Of a DNA stretch of 64,000 bases, positions 35,601-47,200 are shown one piece after another. The notes under the pieces were generated by a model, which saw only the letters and a program-made list of their open reading frames with translations, had not been told where the DNA came from and searched no databases. Within the stretch, counting starts at the first letter, position 1. Each line of letters begins with the position of its first letter. The DNA comes from Solenopsis invicta (lineage: Eukaryota > Arthropoda > Insecta > Hymenoptera > Formicidae). The translations under genes and the position numbers were made by a program. Location: positions 10,542,501 to 10,606,500 of the forward strand of contig NC_052668.1 of the NCBI RefSeq assembly GCF_016802725.1, given 5' to 3'.

Positions 35601-38245
35601 GTGCTATGTAACTTCCTATTAAATTATTTTAATTTCGACAATATGTATAAATGTATACATGATATGTACATTTAAATTATCTTGAAACATATTGCATCAG
35701 TTTAATGTACTATTCTTTAAAATTATTGCAAAAGTTAAGATAATTAAATAGAAAGTTGTTGGTTAGTATGTATATCAAGTAATTGGTGTTAGGTTAGGTT
35801 GCTCTATTAAGATACGAATATTTACAATATTTTCTATTGGAACAGTATTGGAATGTTGTGTGTGTGCCTGTGTGTGTGTAATACAAATTGTAATGAAAAT
35901 AATGTCATTACAAAAAATTGGCTAATAATATTTAATAAGACTTACCATTCTTAATATTTTTCGGCATAAAACTCTCTCCGATTCTCTGAATTCAGCCTTC
36001 ACGCATTACTGCATTTTCCGGAAATCGGAAAAAGCTTACTTGCGCCGGCAAGCACGTTTCGTTGCAATTTTTACACGATTTCACTACACAACGTACCATT
36101 TTCACTTTATTTTACAATAAAGTTTAAAAAATAACCTAAAAATACGTGTTGTTACTATGGACGCTATGGACGCTATGAAGCAAAGGCGCTGAAATTGGAG
36201 CAATGACGCTGGCGGCGCTGGTATGACAGAAAAAGACGCAATGCACGCATTCGTACATGTGACAAAGATGCGACCATCTAGGTTCAGCAACTTTCCGACA
36301 TTAAATATTTCATTTTTTCACAGTTGGCAGCCTTCAGGAATAAGAGACACTTTGCCGTGAAAAGGGGCGTGGTTTAGCCAAATTGAGCACACCATGTTAT
36401 ACTTCCACCATGGTCTAGAGCCTAATTTAAACCTAGTAAGCTTCAAGTCAATAAAACCCATCTCGTATAAAAAAACCTTTGTATCATATTAAGAACCCTT
36501 TTTTTAAATTAGTAAAATCAGCAATTTTGATAAAAAAATTTATATACTTGTATAACAAAGTATAACTACGCTCGACGCCAAAATTAAGGAATCACCTATT
36601 TTGACTTTGAAAAATAGGAATAATTTAAAAGAATATAACTTTGTCAAAAATAACAGTAAAAAATTAAAACAAAAGCATTTTAAAGCTTAAAATCTCTAGT
36701 TTTGAGATTGATAAGTCATTAAACGATTTACAGATTGTTTACAAAGTTACGCGAATGGGGGATGCGTCAAATCTCAAAATTTGTTACAAACTTTGCAAAG
36801 CTCCACGACGCGAAATAAAAATTGCACGCAAATGTGGTTTACAGCGTATTTGTATACAGCGTTTACATTCGAAAGCGTGGATCTTTACCTTTAATTTGCG
36901 TTTTTGTTGAGCGTTGTACAATTTTTTTCACTGAGTTAGTCAAAAATGTCTTGTTTTGCTGCAATGTTGAATAATTCAGCGAATAAAAACCGTACAATGC
37001 TCAACAAAAATGTAAATTAAAAGTAAAGATTCACACACTTTTAAATGCTATAAACCTCATTTTTGTAAAATTTTTATTTCACGCCGTGGAGCTTTGCAAA
37101 AATTGTAAAAAGAATCCGATAAATGTCAAAATCTTATAAAAATTTTGCTAAGTTGTACAGCGTAAAATAAAAATCGCACACTCAATGCAGTTTACAGTAT
37201 TTGAAAACGTGAATCTTTACTTTTAATTTGCGTTTTTATTGAGCTTTGTACGATTTTTTTTCATTGAGTTATTCAGCACTGAAGCAAAAATGGTTCCTTT
37301 TTTCAATGTTGAATAAATCGGTGAAAATTGTACAACGCTCAACAAGTATGCAAATTAAAGATAAAGTTTCGCACTTTTGAACGCTGTAAACTGCATTTGT
37401 ATGTAAATTTTAAGTTACATCAAATAAATTCGCAAAGTTCGTAATAAATTTTGCAACATCTTTATTTTTATCCGTATAGCTTCGTAAAAAAGCATTATAT
37501 GTATATCAGTATATTTGTATTCTCAAAATTTGTTTTGATCAAATCAGTGTTTTTTACTTATTAGTTTGTGTTATCCACAAATCGGTCAAATTCAACTTAC
37601 TACTACTATTTATGAAGATTATTTAATTACTTTCCTTAATTTTAACAGTAATTATTAGTAATGTTCTTAGGAATCAGCTGTTTAGTAAAAATTAGTATTA
37701 TGTGAAATCATTGACAAATGATAAACCAATGAATGTGCTGTACAATTAAGGGTCTAAACGCACGAATTCGACGCAACATTACTGGTTATTGATCCGTTAT
37801 AATTCATAAACTATTGCAGCTCCGACATTTTTATATTAAGATATTTTGCTTTTTTTGACTTTTAGAATACGCTGTTAAAACATTGCTTGTTGATTTCAAG
37901 ACAACCTATATATATGTATGTAATGTATATATTTATGTATATATACAGGTTAAGTTTACTTGATAAGAACGATGAAGAACATTTACGACTATGAGGGTGA
38001 GGGGAAGAAACAGCGTTACGCGCTGTTCTTGCGTAGCCACGTTACCGCTAGTAAACTCCCCGCCCTGCACGCCTTACAACCTCGATCGCGCGCTTGGATT
38101 TGCCGAAGGATGGGATTAATTTGGAATTTTTATTAATTTATAACTTGTTAACTATTGCGCAGATTGCAAAGTGGTACAGGACTTTTCGATTCAGTTTGGT
38201 TCATTCTACCAACATGCGAAAGGTTTATCATTAATTGTTAGACAC

Positions 38246-38296
<51 letters not shown>

Positions 38297-41200
38297 ACAA
38301 ATAAATAAGGCGGTCAAAATTAACGAGCAAAATCAAACAAAGGAGGTAATTCAAATATAAATGATTACTATTATTTTAATAAAAAAGATGAATTTTAATT
38401 ATACTTAAAAAGTACATTTCGGCTCTACTTATTATAGCCTTCTTCAACCAAACAATTCTTCTTGAAACTAACACGATATTTTTAACAATATTTTAAAAGA
38501 ATTTAACCTCATCACGCTTATTACAATAATTTAATCGCATAATGAATATTATAAATATTATAAATATTTCTTTTCTCTCTCTAATAGCAAACCAATCCTG
38601 CCTATGAATTTAGCGCGTTGATAATCCATCTCCTCTTTTTGGTGGTGTAAAGAAAGATTCAAAATTCAATTTTACATTATGAGCTGAAAAATTCTCTGTA
38701 ACTTTACAAGAGTCATTCAATTAGAGAGTCATTCAATAGTTAAAGAGATAAGATTGGTCTGGAGAAAAAACGTTTGGTAGGACAAGTTTGGTACTTTTAG
38801 GACTTTAAGTTGGCATTACTAGGATGAGCGCTGATCAGCTGATAGATCAACATTGCTATGTTGATAACCTCAAAATTAAGTTTAACCATGGCGAGTCCAC
38901 TTAAAAATTCTTTATTGTTTGAACAACGTTCTGTGATTTGTTTTTTACTTGCTGAAGGTGAAAAACCAGCTAATATGTACTCTAGAATGTCTAAAGTGTA
39001 TGGTGAAAGTTATATGAACCGTGGAAATTTTTACAGGTGGGTAGAACCTTAGAACATATAGTACTGGAACGAGCATAGCCCTATCAGCCCCGTGCATTTG
39101 ATTGTCCGAGAATAGATTGATGGAGAGATGATGGTCCTAACTTGTAATGCGCATGCTCCATACAGATGCACGGTCGCCATCCAAGGCTTCTAAGCTAACC
39201 TTCAATTGAGCTTTGTAAGTATTGAGTTGTATTGAGTTCAGGACGCGTAATCAAAGAACCCCTTTGGAAGAATTGAACACTATTCTACGAAATTGTGACA
39301 ATAATGTATTGCTACATTTGCAAGGAACGAGATCGGGCGTCTACATATCACATGTAAGTTTAATTATTTACAAGATCTGTTTTTTAATCACAGAACAGAA
39401 ATGATTAGATTAATTATTAAACAATATTTAAAGATTCGAATCCATCATACGAATAAGCAACTTTGCGAAAAAGATAATTATATCAGGCACAAATATACGA
39501 AACTTGTACTGTTCGATAACCAATAAATAAATATACAAATTATTATTTACATTTGAATGCGTTTTTATTTAGTTAATATAAATTATAATTTTTTACTTGT
39601 CACTTCAATATTTTTTTTATCATAAATTAGTTTTTTATTGACCTTTATACATATACCGTTTTGTGCTATAATTCATTTGCCCGCGCTTTCCTGGTCATGC
39701 ACATTACAAACTAGTATCATCATCTATCTTATATACGGCCTCGAGAAGATACTTTAAAATGTAGAGGAATATTAAATAAGCATGGAAGGCTAGATTTAAG
39801 ACAATCCTCTTTAAAAAAAAAAAATTTTTTTTTTTTAGCAGATAACATACAATAAAAATAATTTTTTTTAAGTTTTTTAACAATTTTATTATTTTTATAG
39901 CATAATTCTGTATTGACTATTTTGCATATAAGATTCCTATTTCACAAATTACAATTACGCATTATTTTACAATTTTTAAAAACACATCGGCGCTGGCGGG
40001 ATTCGAACCTACGATTTTGGAATAGCAGTCTAATACGCTAACACTAAGCTAATTGTACACTTGTAGTATCTTGAATAAAAAGTAATATTTAAAGTAAGAT
40101 TGATTTGAATAGGAAGAAACTTGCGTCGTGAGTACTGCCCGAACACTAGTCTTTTGTTTATTATATATATTATCTGTAATTCTTTTTATACTCTAATAAT
40201 ATTTGCCACATGTGATCAAACTAGATTATGTTTTGTGAGAAATATCTTGCAAAAAGGTATATTATTTTTAAGAGAACTTAATGGAGATTTTTAAAAAGTC
40301 CTCTTAAAGAGCTCTTCCCTTTGAGACTTTAGAGACATCTGTAGATAGACATCATAAAAAGTTCTTTTGAAAGACATCTTAGAAAAAGATAATTTATTGA
40401 TGTCATTTTAAAAAGAAATTAATGAGGTCTTAAAAAAGTTCTCTTAAAGAGACTTTTTGAAAGACATCATGTGCAAAGATAACTTATTGACATCATTTTC
40501 AAGAAAAATTAATGAAGTCTTTAAAAAGTTCTGTTAAAGAAATCTTCCTCTCAATAATGCTCAATGGGATTGCTCTGATCATCACTTGTTCGATCAATGG
40601 TACACGGCCTATCTGACCAGCACTTTTCATTTGTTTTTATGAAAAAATAAAAAATTGGATCAATACGTTGATTGCCTCAAAAGATGAGCAGTTTATTCGA
40701 CGCAGAATTCGTACGCTACCCAAAAGATGGGAGAAAGTAGTGACCAGCAATGGACAATATTTTGAATCATAAATGTATAACCAATTTTTTTACAATAAAG
40801 CTTTAAATGTTGAAAAAAAAACAGCGGAAGCAAAGTACAACTAATAAAAAATCAAGATAATTAATACTTACGTGGTCGGTTCGTCAAGAAAAATAACAGG
40901 TGGATTATTTACCAGCTCGAGTGCAATTGTTAACCTCTTTCTTTCACCACCGGAGAGTTTATTTGTAATTGTATTGCGCATTTCGCTTAATCCAAGCGTA
41001 CTTAGGATCTCATCAATCTAAAATTAAATGTTCACATTTTGCATATTTTTGTAATTTATTTTGTGTTATATTTGCACAGCAAAAAAGATGTTTTTTTAAT
41101 CTGATCACTCAATCTCGTATGATATATGCAAAATATACTTTATTGTTAGATGTCACGCAATTTTGCTCGTAGGCAAAGGCAAGAAAAAAAGACATAGAAC

Positions 41201-44200
41201 GTTTATGAGTAATTAAATACCATAATTAATCATTCACTGATATGATTTATGGAAAAATTTTGTCTTTTTTTTTTGAGTCACGATTCTATTCAAATTTTTT
41301 ACAAATTGTAAAAAATGTTATGTTTAACAATATGACTAATTATAATATTGTTCTATAATTGTACTGAAAATATATTTATTAAGCAAATTATTAAAAAATT
41401 TAACTTTATTATTATCAATACATAATCTCGTAGAAGCATCACAAGAAAAATCTTAACTACAAAATAATAGAAACCAAAAAATGTAACACAATTCAATTTG
41501 CATGAAAAACAGCTAATATCATTTAATTTTAACGATTAATAATTTATACATTTTTAACTAGCAGATTTTTTAAGAAATTAAAGAGTTTAATTAGAGAAAT
41601 TTATTAAAATTTATTTTGTAAATATGTGTTGTATTTTTTGTCTTCAAATTTTAAACCATTTTACTGCAATTTAGGACAAGAAAGTCGCACTTTTGTTATA
41701 GTGTGCCGCAAATATTTTCCTTGTTTGCTACTTTAAACTTCATAATAAAATGTAATTATTTGACATGTGGCTCTAAACCTTTTGTAGTGGCACATATACC
41801 TGTGCCATACTTTCAAAAATTTATATCTTCTATAAAAATGATGATAGCCATTTCTTGCTGGACTTATTTTAAAGATAACGAATAATAGTACATTATGCTA
41901 CAAGGAGCCGAGCTTTGCCGGTCTCGACTGAGGATGATGTTTTCAGTACGAAGCGTAGCTACGCGCGCGAAGCGCGTATTTTATGCAATGGAAGTACTTT
42001 TTTTGCGGCATTTCAATCAAAATAAGGGCGTGGCGTTTTTCTGTCACTGCATGTCTCGGTTAAAGGTTATGAGAGATTAGTGTACAGTCGTAAGCTAAAA
42101 GATTGCAACACATGTTCTTCGATGGTTAGATGGTTTGATGCTTAATTGGTTGAATCCAGAGATAAGAACCAATAACGTTCGCCGTTCAATGAGCAAATCT
42201 ACATTCCAAAAACAATCGAAGAAAATGTGTTGCAACTTTTTAGCTCACGACTGTACTACTTTCGCTCATGCATTTTGACTCTACGATCAGCGCATGCATC
42301 AAGAAACGTTTACAAAAATGCGCATGCGCACCTTACGGCATTGTTGTCTATTTAAGATTGCCCATTTACGCCCATGTTCCTGAGAAGACGCGAAAAACAT
42401 GTTTCTATTACATAAAATTCTTTACATATAAAATATCTTGGGGATTTCTCCTTGATCTGCATACTTCAGCAAAAATTCATAAAATAGTATAAAAGTGAAA
42501 AATGCATATATCTTTTACAAAAATTAAGATTGCAAGCATTTTTGGGGCTCATTTTGCAGGTCAACGTAAAGACTACTTATAAAAATAAATTGATAGTTAT
42601 TTTCAAAGTGGCAAATCCAATACGGCGTCCAAAATGTAAAATTTTCTTAGATTTAAATATAAATTCATACTCTAAAAATTTGTGGAGTTTTTGATTATGG
42701 ATCTAGTCAAACATTCAAAATGCAATATGACGGACAAAAATATTAAATTTTTTTTAATTTAACTAATATTTTGATCAGTTATTTTAAATTTTTTAATTTT
42801 GATTACAGATTTATAGTCAACGGCCCTAAAAATCTTTAGACGTGAATTAGATAAATATTCCTAAAGAAAAGTCATGCATAAAAAGGTTAGTTTTCTTAAC
42901 CCTTTATAACTTAAAACCCATCATTTCTTTTATTCTTTACTTTCCAATATACGCTATAATAAAAGATCGAAATCTCAACTTACAGCAGCGTGTTTTTCGG
43001 ACGTCGATTTTCTTCTACCAAGTTTTAAATCAGCAGCAAAACGCATCGCCTCTAAAACCGTGAGGTTCGGTTGTGTAAGATCTTCTTGCATGATGTAACA
43101 CGACATCTTTTTGAACTCGTTCATGTCTCGTATTTGTCCATTGATACTTATTGAACCACCCATCTCCGTACATCTGTAATGGAGAAGCTCTATTTTGCTT
43201 TATTCCTATATAAAAAAAGGATAGAAAAAATTACGATTTTATGGAGCACCAAAAAACTTTTCACTTTTGTTTGCTAATTTCACGATTAGGATGCAGTCAG
43301 ATGTAATACATTATATTCATTTTAATATTATTGATTATTCAACCGATGTGACACAGGTCGATTTTGAAGTCATCGATCGTTGTTATAAAATTTCACATCA
43401 TAGATGTAGCGGAGATAGAATAAATACTCATGTAGTTAACACTGATCAACAAATTGGAGATAAATCGCTGAATGGAAGTATACGAAACGGAAATGATATA
43501 ACATTTGTAACATTACGCCCCTCCACTGTGCCGCCACTCCAGACCGACCAACCGTCGAACGCACCGCAGCCGAGCACGTGTGTCTTACGTAAGACCCACG
43601 CACGTACGATCGGCTTACGTAAGACCACCGCGTGCTACCGCGCACGACCGACGCGCTACGCGCCGCGTTCCGAAAGCGCTCCCACTCTAGCCGGCCCGTC
43701 CGCGCGCGCTGATTGGTGCGTCCAGCCGCGCGGAACGATATATAAGCCGGCAGTGGGCAACGTACGAGAGATCCGTCCGAACATCCGATCTCATCGGATC
43801 CTTTCCAGCGCTGGGCATACTCGGCGCCTCCTAGCTCGGGGATTCTCGAGCACCTCCTCGGGAACGGGCATTCTCGTTCCAACCTTCCCGCGACGGGTAA
43901 AACCGTCGTCCCCGAGGCCGGGTATGCTCGGCCAATCCGATCCGCTCAGCCGCGCGACGGGCATTCTCGTCGCGCAGGCCATCCAATCCGATCAGCCGTG
44001 TGACGGGCATTCTTGTCACGCGGCCAATCCGGACCGTCCGGCCGGACGACGGGCATTCCCGTACGTCCGGCTAAATCCGATCCGAATCCGTTGCGCCGTA
44101 CGGCGGGTATTCTCCCCGCACGGCAATTCCGTTTCCGTACAGCCGGACGACGGGCATTCTCGTCGTCCGGCCACTCCGACCAGACCGTTCCGAGTGTCCC

Positions 44201-47200
44201 CGGGAATTCTCGGGGACCGTCCGCGCCGACACCGTTCCAGTGTCCGCCACCGTACCTCCCGGGCTAACCCCGCGAGATGAGGCCGAACCGGCCGACCCCG
44301 TCGACAGCCCGCGCACAGCGCGAGGGCGTCGAGTACCGAGACCGTAACCGGTCAACCGCACGGGCCAATCGGGCCCCGAGCACGGCATTAGAGTGGACCG
44401 CCGCGCGGCCACTCTAACAAACGGATACCGTACGCATAGAGCGTAAACCGAAGCCGTCCGTAGATCACACGATTCATCCGAGTCGTAACATTTGCGATAA
44501 CCGCGAGTCCGTTCCGACATCGCACGTTCCGCCGCGAACTTTGTATATAGATCTATGTTGTTAAACCGAGCAACCCCGCTTGCTACTTCCGCGCGCAAAG
44601 CGCCTAGTCACTGTCCGTCCGTTTCCGAATTGTTAAAGTCCTTTCCGTTTAGATATTAAATAGCGCGCAAATACGTTGCGACTGTTCTCTTAAATTCACG
44701 CGGGCCGACGACCGCGCAGTTAAGTGCCGCGACACTATTCGAATACCACGTGATCGTTCTCTTGATTTCCCGCGGGCCGACGACCGCGCAATTGAGGGCC
44801 GTAATGTTGTACAAGGAGCTCAGTATTATCCGATAACGATATCGGAACTGTATAATTTCATTTTGTACTAAAGTACAGCTAAATATATTTGACCTCTTTC
44901 ATTTTTACTACCAAAATACGGCGTTATCATTTCGACACGAACCCGGACATCCGGCGAGCACATCCGAGCATCCGATCCTGAACCAAAATCCCGTAACCGA
45001 CGCCGAGAAAGTACCAGCGTTACACATTTCCATGATATAATCGTAACTATTTATATACAAAGAAGCAATTAATATGTTATTCTGAGAAATTTATTTTTGT
45101 GCTAGTTTTTTTCCAAAAGATTATCTCATACAGTCGGAGTAACTATTATAGTAACTATAATTATGCAGAGTTAAAAATCTGTTTTTTCTCGATATTTAAT
45201 TGAAACTCAGCGACTAAGATGCGATCAATGCAAGGTAGATAAGACTCGACAATTTAATTTGTTAGGAGATCAAAGGTTTTGCGATTAAGAATTTCAATAT
45301 TGAAATTCTTGCCTGTATCCTGCCAGGATGTTCAGTAGCGTCGATTTTCCGGCACCAGAAGGACCCAGGATCGCCGTCAAATTGCCTGATTTGAATTGAC
45401 CGCTGAGACCTTTCAGAATCATTTTCGAGTCTGTAAATTCAATGGTAAATTAAGAGATATTTTATGCCCGGATAATAATGATTTTTTTGCGACTAAATTA
45501 TCAAAAATGTTCAAATATATAAATTACATTGCCGGAGAAAAATAAATAACTATCTTGAAAACAACGAAGTTTAATGGAAATATTAAAAATATGAAAATTA
45601 ATTATTAGTAGAATTTATTAAATAACAGTATAGTTTTAAAGGCTCTGTAAAAAAAAACCCGTTTTTCCATTTTTCTGCGGATTTTTTCAATTTTTTTTTC
45701 AAGAATAGAAAAATTTATTAGAAAAATTCAAAAGTTCTGTAATATGATAATATTTTATCAGTATCAAAGTTACTTATTTTATCATATAATTTCTTAACTC
45801 TAACTCGCCACACTTATTTTTGAGTCAAAAGTTTGCCATGCTTCGATCCGTGAGATAGTTCGATTCTTTGTCTTGTCAGTTTCATTTTAATTATTATTTT
45901 AAAGCTTATATCGTAAAAAATTAAAAAATATATAATCTATATGCTCATAATAACAAGTCGAGAGAATGATTTGATATAATTAAATTAATAACAATTTAAT
46001 ATACAAGAAAAAGTAAACTATGAAACAAAATTATACTTCAGGAGTTTACCGGATCAAGATAAGATGAACTAAAGTTAAAAATCTGTGTTAATAAGAAATA
46101 ACTAGAAAAAGATCCATATAAAATTAGACTAATGTTATTTTCTGTCTTCAAGTTTCTGTTCTTAAAGCTTTTTTTTCTATTTATGATAATATAAGTACGA
46201 AGGAAACAAAAAGCAAACCACAAACAAAAAATAATAGAATTAATGTACTTTTTAAATAAAATAAAACGTATGTTTTTTGATAAATGCTAACGTTAAAAAT
46301 TTTTCACAAAATAATTAACATAAATATTAACTTAAATTAGTTTTTAAACTACTTGTTAGGATTACATTTGTTCTTACAACAGTTTGTTTAAGAGAGGAAC
46401 CTAGTGTAAAATTGATTTTTTTCACGTTTTCAGTTTTTTACTGAAATTGTTAGGAAATTATCTCAAAAATATAAAAAAAAAGCATTAAAAAATTATAAGA
46501 GAGTTTCTTTTGTGTTAATTTCAAAGAAAGATGAGTCGGCCGAAGCGCGTAGGTATACAACTTTAAATGCCTTTTTCTTAAAACGCAAAATTTTGCGCGC
46601 CGACCTATCTCAAAAACTACTTATTCGATCATCTTTAAATTCTATATGCTCATTCTTCAACTATTTTATCTCAGCATATATCTATCCGATCATTAATATT
46701 TTGCTTTAAACATTAATTATTAACAATTGTTTAAAGTGTTTTTTTGTTTATGCTGCCATTTCTGCAGTTTTATGAATTTTTTTCACTATTTAGATATATG
46801 TTGTGCGTTTTTACATAAACTAACAAAATTTTTTTGAAATTTTTGTTTTACATTAATTGTGTGACCTTGGCGTAGGCCGGCGCAAATTCAAGGAGCCAAT
46901 TTTAAGCAGCTGCTTTGCCACCATTTTGAAATTTTTTAACAACAAAAAAATTTCTTTAATTAGTTTAAATAGTGAATTAGAATATTATCGTACTGTTATC
47001 GGACTTTGTCCATATTTAATAAAGTTTACCATATTAAAAAAAAATCGAGAAGTAACGGCTGTTTCTTAGGTTCCCCTCTTAAGGCGATGTTAGACTGACG
47101 GTGAAACTCACTCGACGTCGGTACTTCAGATTTTTCTTCTACAAACTTTGGGTCGCGCGTGAGGCAAAGAGTAAGGGGAATATGCTAGCGCTCTTTGTCA

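Larger units (their letters stand above)
43506..45024 (+). mobile_element. Solo LTR, 1.5 kb, GC-rich, in the GC-AG intron
   Basis: It begins TGTAACATTACG and ends CAGCGTTACA (inverted TGTAAC/GTTACA), with CATT on both sides (43502-43505, 45025-45028), a 4-bp target duplication. It is much more GC-rich than its surroundings. It has a promoter-like block, ten special hairpins, and a two-copy 74-bp repeat around CGCGGGCCGACGACCGCG (44701 and 44775). The long plus-strand frame through it and the opposing minus frame follow from GC content. The element family is unknown. Confidence 0.82.

Noticed and set aside
39986..40062. Working tRNA gene
   Set aside because: The B box is perfect, but the acceptor stem does not pair and other stems have mismatches.
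43267..44280. 337-residue plus-strand open frame and 175-residue minus-strand frame at 44071-44598
   Set aside because: They run through a GC-rich LTR where stops are rare by composition. The residues follow the hairpin repeats and match no family.
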